Below are positions 1 to 9,786 of a stretch of 64,000 nucleotides of DNA, in pieces. The translations under genes were made by a program, and so were the position numbers. The notes beneath the pieces were generated by a model that did not search any database, was not told where the DNA came from, and worked only from the letters and a program-made list of their open reading frames with translations. The number at the start of each line of letters is the position of its first letter. Within the stretch, counting starts at the first letter, position 1. The DNA is from Photobacterium leiognathi (GTDB taxonomy: Bacteria; Pseudomonadota; Gammaproteobacteria; Enterobacterales; Vibrionaceae), in assembly GCF_030685535.1 (NCBI RefSeq), contig NZ_CP131601.1, positions 930,001-994,000 of the forward strand, written 5' to 3'.

Positions 1-654
1 ACCAACAATAATTAAGCTCGCATCATGAATCGGCATAACCAAGCTTTCACTTTGATTATCGGTTGAATTTGAAATACCGTCGCTTGGTGTTGGTACAAAA
101 AAGACCGTAACCTTACCTTGTGGTGTATCCATGATCATATGCAAAGAAGGTTTGCCATCAAAGCCGCAGTAATTGACGTAATAAACATGCCCAGGTAGGT
201 TTTTAATTTCTGAACCTAAAGGCTGTAATTTAGCGTTAACTTGCTGCAAGGTTGCATTTTCATTTAAGTTTCTAACAAACTTTTCTTCATAATTAACGTG
301 TTCAATAGCAATATCAGCCAAGTTGGTGGCTGTTGGTGGTAATTGGGTCGGATTGAAATTAGCTTGACCAAAGTACATACCAATAGCGAAAGCAACAGAA
401 GCGGCAAGGCCATAAGACCAGACGTTTTTAAATCGCTTCGGTGGCATTTCTTCCCCTGATTGATGAAATAAAATCCTATCAGCTAAATCGTCAGGCACGT
501 CAACTTTGAGTGCTTTCTCTAACTGCATATCTAGCTGTAATAATTCATCAGCAAACTTTTTATTGGCTACTGATTCTAATTTGCATGCAATGACTTGGGG
601 ATCATTATCATGCGGATCGGCTAGCAACCTCCGTCTAAATTCTAATTCATCCAT
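1..654 (-). CDS. DUF3379-family protein, likely partner of the adjacent sigma factor (3' part missing)
   Basis: The frame is open from an ATG at 654 down to the window edge, giving 218 codons and no stop, so the C-terminus lies outside. The protein starts MDELEFRRRL, has an acidic/charged cytoplasmic part of about 90 residues, then one hydrophobic segment (about 97-115, WSYGLAASVAFAIGMYFG), then a probably periplasmic domain. This layout matches the DUF3379 proteins that follow ECF-type sigma factors in Vibrionaceae. Its start codon lies inside the end of the sigma gene (8-bp overlap), which implies translational coupling. An anti-sigma role is an inference from position and topology, not shown by sequence. 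Confidence 0.75.
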   Translation of the reverse strand, partial: MDELEFRRRLLADPHDNDPQVIACKLESVANKKFADELLQLDMQLEKALKVDVPDDLADRILFHQSGEEMPPKRFKNVWSYGLAASVAFAIGMYFGQANFNPTQLPPTATNLADIAIEHVNYEEKFVRNLNENATLQQVNAKLQPLGSEIKNLPGHVYYVNYCGFDGKPSLHMIMDTPQGKVTVFFVPTPSDGISNSTDNQSESLVMPIHDASLIIVG

Positions 655-1210
655 TTCGATTCCCTCTCTGTTGAGATTGGTTCTCTAGTTGTTCTTTTAA
701 CTGGTTGCGAGCACGGAAGAGTCGCGTCATTACCGTATTACGGTTAAGTTCTAAAATTTGTGCTATTTCATCGCCATTAAACCCAGCCATAACTTGCAGA
801 ATAAGCGGTTCTCTATATTCAGGTGCAAGATTCATAATTAAACGTTGAAGTAGGTGCTGATCAGCATTATTTTCAACGCTTGACGTTGCATCGGCAATAG
901 CATGGTCGTCAATATCAACAAGGTCGAGTTGTTTTCTTTCAAACCGTCGTGCATTTTCGCGCCTAAGAATGGTAATTAACCATGCTTTTGCGGCTTTATC
1001 ATCCTGTAGGCTATCTAAGGAACGCCATGCGCGTAAACATGTCTCTTGTACCAAATCCTCAGCAATGTGAGCATCATGGCAAAGCCAATATGCGTAGCGA
1101 TAGAGATCCCGATGCCAAGCCCTAACGAGGGCCTCGTATCTTCTTTGTTTGTCCATATCTAAAGAGACCGAGGGATCTTGTTTTTTATTACCAAAAAAAT
1201 TTCTGAACAT
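647..1210 (-). CDS. ECF-type sigma-70 family RNA polymerase sigma factor
   Basis: This 187-residue protein has the two-domain architecture of group 4 sigma factors. Region 2 lies around residues 28-95 (YRYAYWLCHDAHIAEDLVQE, then the AWL-TILRRE segment). Region 4 lies around 125-175, with a helix-turn-helix ending in ELNRNTVMTRLFRARNQL. It would direct RNA polymerase to a small regulon. The downstream gene overlaps it by 8 bp and encodes a membrane protein, the usual arrangement for a sigma/anti-sigma pair. I cannot name the regulon. The start at 1210 is followed by a basic N-terminus (MFRNFFGNKKQ); no better start is visible. Confidence 0.88.
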   Translation of the reverse strand: MFRNFFGNKKQDPSVSLDMDKQRRYEALVRAWHRDLYRYAYWLCHDAHIAEDLVQETCLRAWRSLDSLQDDKAAKAWLITILRRENARRFERKQLDLVDIDDHAIADATSSVENNADQHLLQRLIMNLAPEYREPLILQVMAGFNGDEIAQILELNRNTVMTRLFRARNQLKEQLENQSQQRGNRNG

Positions 1211-1454
1211 GGCAATTTCCGCCGTTTTTCCATGTGAAAGCAGATGAACAGATGCATTTATAAGATATTTGATCTTATTTTTTCTCTTTTAGTGGGGAAT
1301 CAGCACTAAAATTGATCTGGTTCAAAATCTCAATTTAAGAGAGCGTTATAGTTGTCCTCGTCATCTGATAGCGAGATGGTGGGTGTCAAAATCGGCTATT
1401 GTTAAGCTATCTGTTGAGCAAGATGACAACTTCCTTTTGAAGGCTGACTTTACT

Positions 1455-1571
1455 TTCTCCTATCAGGTTTTCCTGATTTGCAATTGGCTTTATGTTGATT
1501 GACTTATTCATTACGCAGATTGCTTTCCGCGTGAATTATGACCATACCTCGTTAGGTATGGTTTTTTTTTG
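1455..1571 (+). ncRNA. Candidate small RNA upstream of fadI
   Basis: This stretch of the 595-base gap between the sigma gene and fadI holds three consecutive hairpins on the + strand. They are ATCAGG-TTTT-CCTGAT at 1462-1477, a looser ACGC/GCGT stem at 1512-1532, and a strong terminator at 1541-1570. No credible coding gene on the + strand precedes the terminator, so it must end a separate transcript. The 5' end is not determined and the family is not recognised. Confidence 0.4.
1541..1570 (+). terminator. Rho-independent terminator
   Basis: An 8-bp stem ACCATACC/GGTATGGT with loop TCGTTA is followed by nine T residues. It lies 235 bases before fadI and ends transcription from an unannotated + strand unit. 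Confidence 0.8.
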
Positions 1572-1703
1572 CCTGCCATTTTACTTTTTTGTTATTTCCT
1601 CAGTACTTTTTAATTATCTCCATTATTACACGTTAACTCGTTTTAAAACTGAGAGAATTGATCACAATCTTTGACATCAATATCGCAAAATTCAAACACC
1701 TGA

Positions 1704-1731
1704 TTGAATTTAATAACATTTAGATTACAAT
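1704..1731 (+). promoter_or_regulatory. Putative sigma-70 promoter of fadIJ
   Basis: TTGAAT (1704-1709) and TACAAT (1726-1731) are separated by 16 bp, close to the sigma-70 consensus. The presumed start site falls on the FadR-like operator that follows. Confidence 0.55.
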
Positions 1732-1733
1732 TG

Positions 1734-1750
1734 TTGAGGTCTGACCTCTA
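1734..1750 (+). promoter_or_regulatory. FadR-type operator of fadIJ
   Basis: A perfect 13-bp palindrome GAGGTC-T-GACCTC (1736-1748) contains GGTCTGACC, which fits the core GGTCNGACC of known FadR sites. It sits immediately downstream of the predicted -10 box, where bound FadR would block fadIJ until long-chain acyl-CoA is present. Confidence 0.65.
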
Positions 1751-1805
1751 GTGCACAGGTGTGCCTACAGGCTTTATTTAAGCCAAATAATGAAAAGGAG
1801 TTGCG

Positions 1806-3116
1806 ATGACACGTCTCCAGAATCTTACGACTCGTCAAGGGGAGCGGATTGCTGTTATTAGTGGATTACGTACCCCATTTGCTCGTCAAGCTACCGCTTT
1901 CGATGGGGTTCCCGCGTTAGATCTCGGCAAGCTTGTTGTAAATGATATGCTGCAAAAACTCGATTTTGATCCGGCATTAATTGAACAAGTGGTATTTGGG
2001 CAGGTAGTACAAATGCCTGAAGCACCGAATATTGCCCGTGAGATTGTGTTAGGTACAGGAATGAACATTCATACCGATGCGTACAGTGTGACTCGCGCCT
2101 GTGCAACGAGCTTTCAAGCGGCAGCCAATGTAGCTGAAAGCATTATTTCTGGCACGATTGATATTGGCATCGCAGGGGGGGCTGATTCTTCTTCAGTGCT
2201 ACCTATTGGTGTCAGTAAAAAGATGGCGGCAACCTTATTAGCCTTGAGTAAGGCGAAAACCATGCCTCAACGTTTAAAGTTATTAAGCTCATTGAGCATG
2301 AAAGATTTAATGCCTGTTCCGCCAGCTGTTGCTGAGTATTCAACTGGATTAAGTATGGGGCAAACAGCTGAGCAAATGGCAAAAACACACGGTATTAGCC
2401 GTGAAGCGCAAGATGCGTTTGCTCATCGTTCTCATACTTTAGCAGCGCAAGCATGGCGAGATGGGTTAGTTCGTGATGAGGTGATGACGGCATTTCCTGA
2501 GCCATATCGGCAATGGATTGATAAAGATAACAATATCCGAGAAGACTCAACGTTAGAATCTTACGCCAAATTACGTCCAGCTTTTGATCGTAAATATGGT
2601 TCAGTAACCGCAGCTAATGCAACGCCACTGACAGATGGCGCTGCCGCTATTTTAATGATGCGAGAAGGGCGAGCGAAAGAGCTTGGATTAACACCATTAG
2701 GCTATATCCGATCTTATGCGTTCTCAGCGATTGGTGTTGAAACCGATATGCTAATGGGACCTTCTTATGCCACACCGCTGGCACTGGATCGCGCCGGGTT
2801 AAACCTTTCTGATCTTACTTTAATTGATATGCATGAAGCCTTTGCAGCTCAGACATTAGCGAATGTAAAAATGTTCGCATCAACCAAGTTTGCTCGAGAG
2901 AAATTAGGGCGTATTGATGCCATTGGCGAAATTGATATGGATAAATTTAACGTGCTAGGTGGCTCGCTAGCGTATGGTCATCCATTTGCAGCAACGGGCG
3001 CACGTATGATCACTCAAACGTTAAATGAGTTAAAACGTCGTGGTGGTGGTTTTGCATTAAATACTGCCTGTGCTGCTGGTGGTTTAGGTGCGGCAATGAT
3101 TTTGGAGGCTGAATAA
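1806..3116 (+). CDS. fadI: Acetyl-CoA C-acyltransferase FadI (3-ketoacyl-CoA thiolase)
   Basis: FadI performs the thiolytic last step of fatty-acid beta-oxidation, releasing acetyl-CoA from 3-ketoacyl-CoA. It works in a complex with FadJ. The 436-residue length is that of E. coli FadI. The acyl-accepting cysteine is C99 in TRACATSFQ. The C-terminal thiolase signatures [16 protein letters not shown] and [14 protein letters not shown] carry the catalytic histidine and second cysteine. A good ribosome site (AAGGAG) precedes ATG 1806. The stop TAA shares its last base with the fadJ start, so the two genes are translationally coupled. Control by FadR is suggested by the palindrome at 1736-1748. 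Confidence 0.97.
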   Translation: MTRLQNLTTRQGERIAVISGLRTPFARQATAFDGVPALDLGKLVVNDMLQKLDFDPALIEQVVFGQVVQMPEAPNIAREIVLGTGMNIHTDAYSVTRACATSFQAAANVAESIISGTIDIGIAGGADSSSVLPIGVSKKMAATLLALSKAKTMPQRLKLLSSLSMKDLMPVPPAVAEYSTGLSMGQTAEQMAKTHGISREAQDAFAHRSHTLAAQAWRDGLVRDEVMTAFPEPYRQWIDKDNNIREDSTLESYAKLRPAFDRKYGSVTAANATPLTDGAAAILMMREGRAKELGLTPLGYIRSYAFSAIGVETDMLMGPSYATPLALDRAGLNLSDLTLIDMHEAFAAQTLANVKMFASTKFAREKLGRIDAIGEIDMDKFNVLGGSLAYGHPFAATGARMITQTLNELKRRGGGFALNTACAAGGLGAAMILEAE

Positions 3117-5236
3117 TGACACAATCTGCATTTAGTTTATCGTACAGTGATAATGGTGTTGCTTGGCTTAAAATCGATGTGCCTAATGAGAAAATGAACA
3201 CCTTACAAGCGGAGTTTTCAACCCAAATCGGAGCCGTTTTTGAAGAGTTAGCACAACGTTCCGATGTAAAAGGTATGGTGGTTTATTCAGGTAAACCCGA
3301 TAATTTTGTCGCAGGCGCTGATATCAATATGCTGGCTGCTTGTGAAACGGCAGAGCAAGCGCAAGAATTAGCACAAACTGACCAGCAGCTATTTTCACAG
3401 CTAGAACAATTGCCATTTCATGTTGTTGCTGCCATTCATGGTCCGTGTTTAGGTGGTGGTTTAGAGCTTGCTTTAGCCTGTCATACCCGAGTATGCAGTG
3501 ATGATGATAAAACTCGTTTAGGTTTGCCTGAAGTTCAACTTGGTTTGTTGCCCGGCTCTGGTGGTACACAGCGATTACCTCGTTTAATTGGAGTTGCTAA
3601 TGCATTAGATATGATTTTATCAGGCAAGCAACTACGTGCGAAAAAAGCGAAAAAATTAGGTGTTGTTGATCAAATGGTACCTGAAAGCATTTTGCTTAAT
3701 GTGGCTGAAAAATTGGCGTTATCGTCTAAACCGCACCGTAAATCATCAATGCAAAACTGGGCACTAGGCGGCAACCCGCTTGGTCGCTCGGTGGTGTTTG
3801 ATCAAGCAGCGAAAAAAGCCCATGAGAAAACCCGTGGTAATTATCCTGCCGTTGATGCCATTTTAGAAGTTGTGAAATATGGCTTACAAAATGGAATAGA
3901 AAAAGGATTAGAGCAAGAAGCTAAAGTGTTTGGTGAGCTTGTGTTATCGCCTGAATCAGCAGCATTACGCAGTATCTTTTTTGCAACCACAGCCATGAAA
4001 AAAGAAACAGGCTCTGGTGCTGAGCCTAATACGATAAAGCGTATTGCTGTATTAGGTGGCGGCTTAATGGGTGGCGGTATTAGCCATGTTTCAGCTGTGA
4101 AGGCAGGGTATCCTGTTAAAATAAAAGACATCAGCAATGATGGCATTTTAAATGCGCTTTCATATAACTATAAAATTTTAGAGAAGCAGCGAAAACGTAA
4201 AATCATCTCAAAAGCACAGTTACAAAAACACATGTTGAGTTTGAGTGGTGGTATTGATTTTACGGGTTTTGACAAAGCTGATGTGGTTGTTGAAGCGGTA
4301 TTTGAAGATTTATCATTGAAACACCAAATGGTTAAAGATGTTGAAGCTAACGCAAAATCAACCACTATCTTTGCCACCAATACTTCTTCACTGCCTATCC
4401 ATCAAATCGCACAAGCCGCAGAGCGTCCTGAAAATGTGGTGGGTCTACACTATTTTAGTCCTGTTGAAAAAATGCCATTGGTTGAGGTGATCCCACACCA
4501 AGGGACAGAAACAGGATCGAGAACATCAGAAGAAACAATCGCTACTGTTGTAGCGCTGGCTAAAAAACAAGGTAAAACACCAATCGTAGTCGGTGATAAA
4601 GCAGGATTCTACGTTAACCGTATTTTGGCACCGTATATGAATGAGGCGGCAAGAGTACTGTTAAGTGGCGAGCCAATCGAACACATTGATGAAGCTTTAC
4701 TTAATTTTGGTTTCCCTGTTGGACCTATTACTTTACTTGATGAAGTTGGTGTTGATATTGGTGCTAAAATCAGTCCGATTTTATTGGCTGAATTAGGCGA
4801 GCGTTTTGAAGCGCCTGATGTGTTCGGTTTACTGTTGAAAGATAACCGTAAAGGACGTAAAAGCGGAAAAGGCTTTTATCGTTATGATACGAAGAAAAAA
4901 GAAGTGGATAAATCGGTCTATCAGCTACTTGGTATTGAACCGAAAGTTAAAGAGTCTGAAGTGGAAATTGCAGTGCGCTGTAGTTTAATGATGTTAAATG
5001 AAGCGGCACGTTGTTTAGATGAAGGGGTGATCCGTTCTGCTCGTGATGGCGATATTGGTGCGATTTTCGGTATCGGTTTCCCACCATTCTTGGGTGGACC
5101 ATTCCGCTACATGGATCATATTGGTATCACACGTATTGTCGATATGCTTAACGAGTACAGTGATAAATACGGTGATCGTTTCAAACCTTGTGAGCGATTG
5201 TTAGCAATGTCAAAAGAAGAACAAACCTTTTACTGA
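3116..5236 (+). CDS. fadJ: Multifunctional fatty acid oxidation alpha subunit FadJ
   Basis: FadJ combines enoyl-CoA hydratase and 3-hydroxyacyl-CoA dehydrogenase activities. Residues about 1-190 form the crotonase domain (oxyanion-hole segment [15 protein letters not shown] and the [11 protein letters not shown] motif). From about residue 305 comes the NAD-binding Rossmann fold ([14 protein letters not shown]), then the dehydrogenase C-terminal domains with [14 protein letters not shown]. The length of 706 residues is normal. The gene overlaps fadI by one base and is followed by a terminator, so fadIJ is a two-gene operon. In Vibrionaceae and E. coli the FadIJ complex acts beside FadBA. No defect is visible. 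Confidence 0.97.
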   Translation: MTQSAFSLSYSDNGVAWLKIDVPNEKMNTLQAEFSTQIGAVFEELAQRSDVKGMVVYSGKPDNFVAGADINMLAACETAEQAQELAQTDQQLFSQLEQLPFHVVAAIHGPCLGGGLELALACHTRVCSDDDKTRLGLPEVQLGLLPGSGGTQRLPRLIGVANALDMILSGKQLRAKKAKKLGVVDQMVPESILLNVAEKLALSSKPHRKSSMQNWALGGNPLGRSVVFDQAAKKAHEKTRGNYPAVDAILEVVKYGLQNGIEKGLEQEAKVFGELVLSPESAALRSIFFATTAMKKETGSGAEPNTIKRIAVLGGGLMGGGISHVSAVKAGYPVKIKDISNDGILNALSYNYKILEKQRKRKIISKAQLQKHMLSLSGGIDFTGFDKADVVVEAVFEDLSLKHQMVKDVEANAKSTTIFATNTSSLPIHQIAQAAERPENVVGLHYFSPVEKMPLVEVIPHQGTETGSRTSEETIATVVALAKKQGKTPIVVGDKAGFYVNRILAPYMNEAARVLLSGEPIEHIDEALLNFGFPVGPITLLDEVGVDIGAKISPILLAELGERFEAPDVFGLLLKDNRKGRKSGKGFYRYDTKKKEVDKSVYQLLGIEPKVKESEVEIAVRCSLMMLNEAARCLDEGVIRSARDGDIGAIFGIGFPPFLGGPFRYMDHIGITRIVDMLNEYSDKYGDRFKPCERLLAMSKEEQTFY

Positions 5237-5263
5237 TTAGCGTATCTACGAATAAACAATAAA

Positions 5264-5290
5264 AACCGATGCTGGTAATAGGCATCGGTT
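5264..5290. terminator. Bidirectional terminator between fadJ and the zinc-ribbon gene
   Basis: The stem AACCGATGC/GCATCGGTT has A-rich 5' and T-rich 3' flanks. It can serve fadIJ on the + strand and the convergent gene ending at 5296. Confidence 0.8.
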
Positions 5291-5295
5291 TTTTA

Positions 5296-5577
5296 TTATT
5301 CGCTAACGTGCTTTATACGAAATCTTGGCTCAAAAAAATGCGGACGAAGCAAACGATAGCCTACCAAAGCAATAGCGATGGCAATAAAGCTGTTTACGTT
5401 AAAAAGTGCAATGAGCGGCACGGTTATCGCAACGATAAACACAATTGCGTAAATAAAAATATCTTTTTCATTGTGCATTAATGCTATACCGCAATGTGGG
5501 CAATCAAAATGCTCGTCGTAGGCTGACATCGCTGGTACATCAAGTGCTTTTTGACAATGAGGACAATATTTTTTCAC
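5296..5577 (-). CDS. Small zinc-ribbon membrane protein
   Basis: The frame is open from 5700, but the likely start is GTG 5577 (VKKYCPHCQKALDVP), preceded by AAGAG at 8-bp spacing; this gives 93 residues. Two CPHC knuckles (CPHCQ and CPHCG, about 24 residues apart) form a rubredoxin/zinc-ribbon-like metal site. They are followed by two hydrophobic segments (IYAIVFIVAITVPLIALF and FIAIAIALVGYRLL), so it is a small inner-membrane protein. Function is unknown; such proteins are common as hypothetical genes in Vibrionaceae. It converges with fadJ across a shared terminator. Confidence 0.7.
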   Translation of the reverse strand: MKKYCPHCQKALDVPAMSAYDEHFDCPHCGIALMHNEKDIFIYAIVFIVAITVPLIALFNVNSFIAIAIALVGYRLLRPHFFEPRFRIKHVSE

Positions 5578-5793
5578 GGTTAATACTCTTAATAAATGCT
5601 TAGCAATCAAGTGCATAGCAATGGTATTTGCTTGGGTGATGAATGAAGTATGGGGGATAGGTAGGGTAAATTGCCAATAAAAAGTTGTTAAAAGAGCCAC
5701 ATTTTACCTTTATTTGTAAAAGTGGCTCTTTATTTATACAAGCGTCTTAAAAATTAGACGCGTTATTACAGTTGGTTATATAACTATCAGCCT

Positions 5794-7599
5794 TTAGTAA
5801 GCCTTATTTTGAAAATCAGTCACGGATTCAATTGGCTGACCGATATCTAGTGATTCAGAATCACTATGCGCATTGCCTTTATAGTACATCACTAAGCGGT
5901 TTGCTGTGCGTGGTTTGATGGTATCAACGATGAATTTGATCATATCAACTCGATCAAGTTTTTCTAGCGCATCAACCACACGTTGGCGTTGATTAAAGCT
6001 TTCATCTTTATTACCAATACTTACCCAGAAGCGCTGTGCGCGAGCTCTGAGGTTAGTGTCAGGCTCAGAAATTTGTGCAATCAAACCTTGCTTGCTGGCT
6101 TGCCATTGTGCTTCGTTAAGTTCTAATAAAACCAGAGCAAAGGCATTGGTGAAGTCATCAATAGCTTCAAGTAAGTAACCCGGATCGGCAACAGGAGATT
6201 GAATGTATAAGATCAGCCCTGGATGGCGATTTAGCGGTAAATTCGCGGTACCGACCATATAACCTAATTGCTGTTTAGTGCGCAGTTCATGGAAAAATGT
6301 AGTCGACATTAAGTGATTCGCTAAGGTGTAAATAGCAATCTGCTCTGGCGTTGTTTCCTGAGATTGGTAATACATCAAGATTGCTGAATCTTCATGGTTA
6401 CAATCAAGTTCGTAAGTGAGCGTACCAGAGTTTTCTAAACGTACTAGTGGACGTTGTGATTCACCATAGAGTTGATCGGTGACACGGAATGCATCTTTTA
6501 GTGTTTCAGCTAACGCTAATGCATCTTTTTTCAGCCAGTTACCATAGACAAACGTATCAATGTGAAGCTCGGCAAACATCTCTTCAACAAAGCTTGGAAG
6601 CTCATCTAATTCAATTGATTCTAGTGCTTCAATTAATACCGGATACGGTGGGTTGTTTGGTTGCAATAACCCTGTTAACTGATTGAAAAGCTGAGAAATC
6701 GGCTTGTCTTCAGCCGCATTTCGCCAGTTACGTAGCATTTGCGCCTTAATATTGGTAAAGCGATCTTTATCAAAACTACGACCAGCAAAACGCTCTAGAA
6801 TAAGCTTCATTAATAATGGCTGCTTTTCGCTAAAGCCAGATAATTGCAGTGTTACGCCACCTTGATGGGCATACAGGTTGTAAGACATTCCTGCAATTTC
6901 TGCTGGGTAGGCTGTCTCGTTGATGGCTTCTAACAGCATTTCCACGCAAAGGCGTGTTTTAACGATATTACGCGGCGAGCTAACCGCATGTGGGCTATCA
7001 ATCGCAACATAGACAATGCCTTTAGGTACACGGAAATCATGCTCTTGCTTATACCATAAACGGAATCCTGGTAGATCTTGGATCAACTGTGGCGGTAACT
7101 CAGATCCTGCTTCAAGCGGCAGAGGATCAAAATTATCACACAAGTAGATATTAGGATCTGGTAATGCCAATTCAGGATCAAGCGCAACGTTTTTCCATAA
7201 AGTCTTTTGCTCATCAGTAAACGGTGTTACGGAATAAGGCGTGTCATACCATTGCGCAGTGCGATCATAGTGTCCACCTTGGGCAACCAGCGTCAGGCGC
7301 ATATTACTTGGCTCTAAGTAATCAAGCAGTTGCTCGATCAGTGGTTGATCATATTGCTCCATCATATAGTCGCCGTAGATGATATCTTCTGGCTTATAGT
7401 GCAATAGGTTCAACACTAAATAGCTTACGGTATCAAGCGGGCGACTTTTCTCTTGATAGCGGAATGCCATTTCTAACACCGCTTTCTTTTCTTGCTGGCG
7501 CCATTCAGCTAAACCGTGTTGTTGGATCAGCTTGAGGTATTGGAAAACACTGGTGACGATGTCATCAATATGATCTTGTCCTTTAGGAGTAAGATTCAA
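5794..7599 (-). pseudogene. M16 insulinase-family protease, C-terminal part after a frameshift
   Basis: This 601-codon frame carries the middle and C-terminal M16 domains of an insulinase/pitrilysin-like protease (for example TKQQLGYMVGTANLPLNRHPGLILYIQSP, split here as the conserved TKQQLGYMV then the substrate-groove segment). It has no zinc site of its own. Homology in this frame begins upstream of its first ATG, at about 7643. There the frame codes for GGGINGSNFREFTVGLNLTPKG, which belongs directly after the end of the upstream piece. Removing one base near 7643-7648 would give a normal ~921-residue protein. It is either a real pseudogene or a base-call error. Confidence 0.8.
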
Positions 7600-7621
7600 G
7601 CCAACCGTGAATTCTCTAAAG

Positions 7622-8560
7622 TTACTGCCATTGATCCCACCACCGCACGGTTAAGGTGTTGATCAATCCACGCTTTTTAAGCACGGACATCAAACTACCT
7701 TGACCTTCATTCCCTAATAAGTGGGCGATATAGGATAACGGCTTCTTGGTATAGAACTCATCGACGCAAGGCAGCGAAAACGACAGTGTTAACTTACGTA
7801 ATTCTTTAATTGGCTCAATCTGAATAAATTGTTGCTTTTCGTTTTCAGTCACAAATGGTGTCGCCAGTGGCGTTTTTACCACTTCTGTTTTAGGAATATG
7901 ACTAAAGAATGCATTGGTAAATTGTTCTAGTTCATCTAATGACTGAGGACCAAGCAGTACCAATCCCATTACATCAGCTGAGTAGTGCTGGTGGTAGAAA
8001 GCCAGTAGATCTTCACGGACAGATTTACCGTCACGATCTTCTAAAGTAGTTAAATCACCGACCGAGAATTTAGAAAATGGGTGCGCTGGATTAATCGTTT
8101 CTTTTTGTACTTGATAGAGGCGGCGAACGTCATCTTTGATTTTTAGTTTGTATTCAGAATCAACAGCTTGTCGCTCTTTATCGACGGCTTCTTCATTAAA
8201 TAGTGGTGCGGTGAAAAATTGACCGAAACGATCTAATCCTTCTTCAAACGCATGCGGGCTAACTTCAAAGAAAAACGTGGTGTTTTCAGTGCCTGTCCAT
8301 GCGTTATTACTGCCACCGCTACGATTAATAAAGGTTTGAAACTCCCCAACACGAGGAAATTTTTCTGTGCCTAGAAATAGCATGTGTTCAAGAAAATGCG
8401 CCATGCCTTGACGATCGATGGGATCATCAAAGTGACCGATTTCAACGGACAATGCTGCGGCAGAGCGAGGCGCTTCAGCATCATGAACTAGCAACACGCG
8501 TAGCTCATTCGCTAAAGTGAGATAGCGATACTGCTTGTGATCATTTGGGCTTATATGCAC
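7622..8560 (-). pseudogene. M16 insulinase-family protease, N-terminal catalytic part before a frameshift
   Basis: The 312-codon frame starts at ATG 8560 and contains the inverted zinc motif HFLEH (HXXEH) followed by MLFLGTEKFPRVGEF and NAWTGTENTTFFFEV, typical of pitrilysin/insulysin peptidases that degrade peptides. It ends abnormally: after NTLTV the frame reads RWWDQWQ and stops, whereas the expected family sequence is a glycine-rich TxGGG turn that continues in the next frame. Together with 5794-7599 it makes one family-length gene broken by a single extra base. If translated as is, the product would have the catalytic half only. Confidence 0.8.
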
Positions 8561-8597
8561 GGGAAGAGCCTATTTTTAAAGGAGAATTGAATCAATT

Positions 8598-8777
8598 ATG
8601 ACCTCCAATGCAGATACTAGCAAACTGATAGTTAAGTTTATTTACATCTGTAATAAAGTGAACACGAAAAATGTTACGTCAAGGAGGAATTACATTTATG
8701 GTGAAGATTTAGACAGGTTGGCTAACTTTGTCACGGTTCCGTTATTAAAATGGTTGAAGGATTATGTGATGCGATAG
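8598..8777 (+). CDS. Possible 59-residue hypothetical protein
   Basis: An ATG at 8598 opens 59 codons ending LDRLANFVTVPLLKWLKDYVMR, an amphipathic-looking tail. An AAAGGAG lies 13 bases upstream, which is long for a ribosome site. It fills the 340-base gap between the divergent protease gene and sixA. I recognise no family, and the rest of the gap shows nothing else clear. It may be noncoding. Confidence 0.28.
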   Translation: MTSNADTSKLIVKFIYICNKVNTKNVTSRRNYIYGEDLDRLANFVTVPLLKWLKDYVMR

Positions 8778-8900
8778 GGAGTTGCTAGCATGGAAAGAGA
8801 TAAGTTGAAAAGAATGCATTAGCATACCAATTAGTAATAAAATAGATGTCATATTAGTGCTGATGAGCGATGCTGTTTTAACAAAGAGAAACGGAAACTT

Positions 8901-9371
8901 ATGCGAATTTATATTATGCGCCACGGTGAAGCAGAAAACTTTGCAGCCAGTGATGCTGAGCGCCCGTTGACAGAGCGCGGTTCACGCCAATCAAAACAAA
9001 TGGCTGAGATGCTATCCCAACAATTGGTGCAGCCATTAGATATGGTATTAGTGAGTCCATATTTACGAGCACAACAAACATGGCAATGTATGGAACCTTC
9101 ATTGGCAGATGCCATTGATGTGCAAGTGTCAGATGAAATTACGCCATATGGTGATGCTGAAACGGTGGTTGATTATCTAAAAGCGATGATCTGTGTTAAA
9201 AAGCCGCAATCGGTACTGATTGTGTCGCATCTGCCTTTAGTGGGCTACTTAACTGCGGAGTTAGTTACTGGCTTACAGCCACTGATGTTTACAACTTCAG
9301 CCATTGCAGCCATTGATTATGATCCTGCCAGCGATGTTGCAGAGCTTGCTTGGCAACAGGTTCCTCAATAA
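8901..9371 (+). CDS. sixA: Phosphohistidine phosphatase SixA
   Basis: SixA belongs to the histidine phosphatase (phosphoglycerate mutase) superfamily. It removes phosphate from histidine of phosphotransfer proteins: ArcB in early E. coli work and the nitrogen-related PTS protein NPr in later work. The 156-residue protein begins MRIYIMRHGEAEN, with catalytic H8 in RHGEA. A second conserved histidine lies in VLIVSHLPLVGYL. The position between fadIJ and smrB/prmB is the same as in E. coli. The start at 8901 fits the family exactly, although the ribosome site is weak. Confidence 0.93.
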   Translation: MRIYIMRHGEAENFAASDAERPLTERGSRQSKQMAEMLSQQLVQPLDMVLVSPYLRAQQTWQCMEPSLADAIDVQVSDEITPYGDAETVVDYLKAMICVKKPQSVLIVSHLPLVGYLTAELVTGLQPLMFTTSAIAAIDYDPASDVAELAWQQVPQ

Positions 9372-9404
9372 TTTTATTTCAGTGAAGATAGGTAAGTATT
9401 GACC

Positions 9405-9764
9405 ATGATTAGAAATGCAATGATCACTTTGTTTGCATCGCTGTTGCTGATGGGGTGTACCACAGCAGAGCCTGTGCGTATTTCTGCTAACGGGATGATT
9501 AAGTGGTCAGATGGCAAGCGAGAGGGCATGCACGTTTCTAGTACTGGAAGCACGCTGACATTTGCAAACTATTCTAATTCGATCAGCGAAGGGCCCGTCA
9601 TGATTTTTGCGCGTATTGATAGTGCGCGTAATGATGATTGTGAATATTTTTACGATGAAACGGTGATTAAACGTCGATTAAAAATTTGCGCGACAGGCGA
9701 AGTGACGATGTTTAATGGCGGCAAAGTGGTGAAAGTAGGCCATATGGTTAAGCCTGCTTACTAA
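9405..9764 (+). CDS. Putative small lipoprotein
   Basis: The product of about 119 residues starts MIRNAMITLFASLLLMGCTTAEP. This is a signal peptide with a lipobox (LLMGC), so the mature protein would be a lipid-anchored envelope protein. The mature part is rich in beta-type sequence with two cysteines (DDCEYF and KICATG) that could form a disulfide. An alternative TTG start at 9399 has better spacing from AGG at 9390-9392; the ATG at 9405 is chosen because it begins the canonical signal peptide. No family is recognised. It follows sixA by about 33 bp and may be cotranscribed. Confidence 0.65.
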   Translation: MIRNAMITLFASLLLMGCTTAEPVRISANGMIKWSDGKREGMHVSSTGSTLTFANYSNSISEGPVMIFARIDSARNDDCEYFYDETVIKRRLKICATGEVTMFNGGKVVKVGHMVKPAY

Positions 9765-9786
9765 CGGTAAAACAGGCGAGTAAGAA

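Noticed and set aside
1492..1674. 60-codon + strand frame before fadI
   Set aside because: It spans a strong terminator, has no ribosome site and a low-complexity hydrophobic sequence; the region is better explained by RNA hairpins and the fadI promoter.
1886..2106. Minus-strand frames inside fadI, and similar frames inside fadJ, nagE, chb, glnS and others
   Set aside because: They are mirror frames of strongly coding genes with no start signals or recognisable domains.
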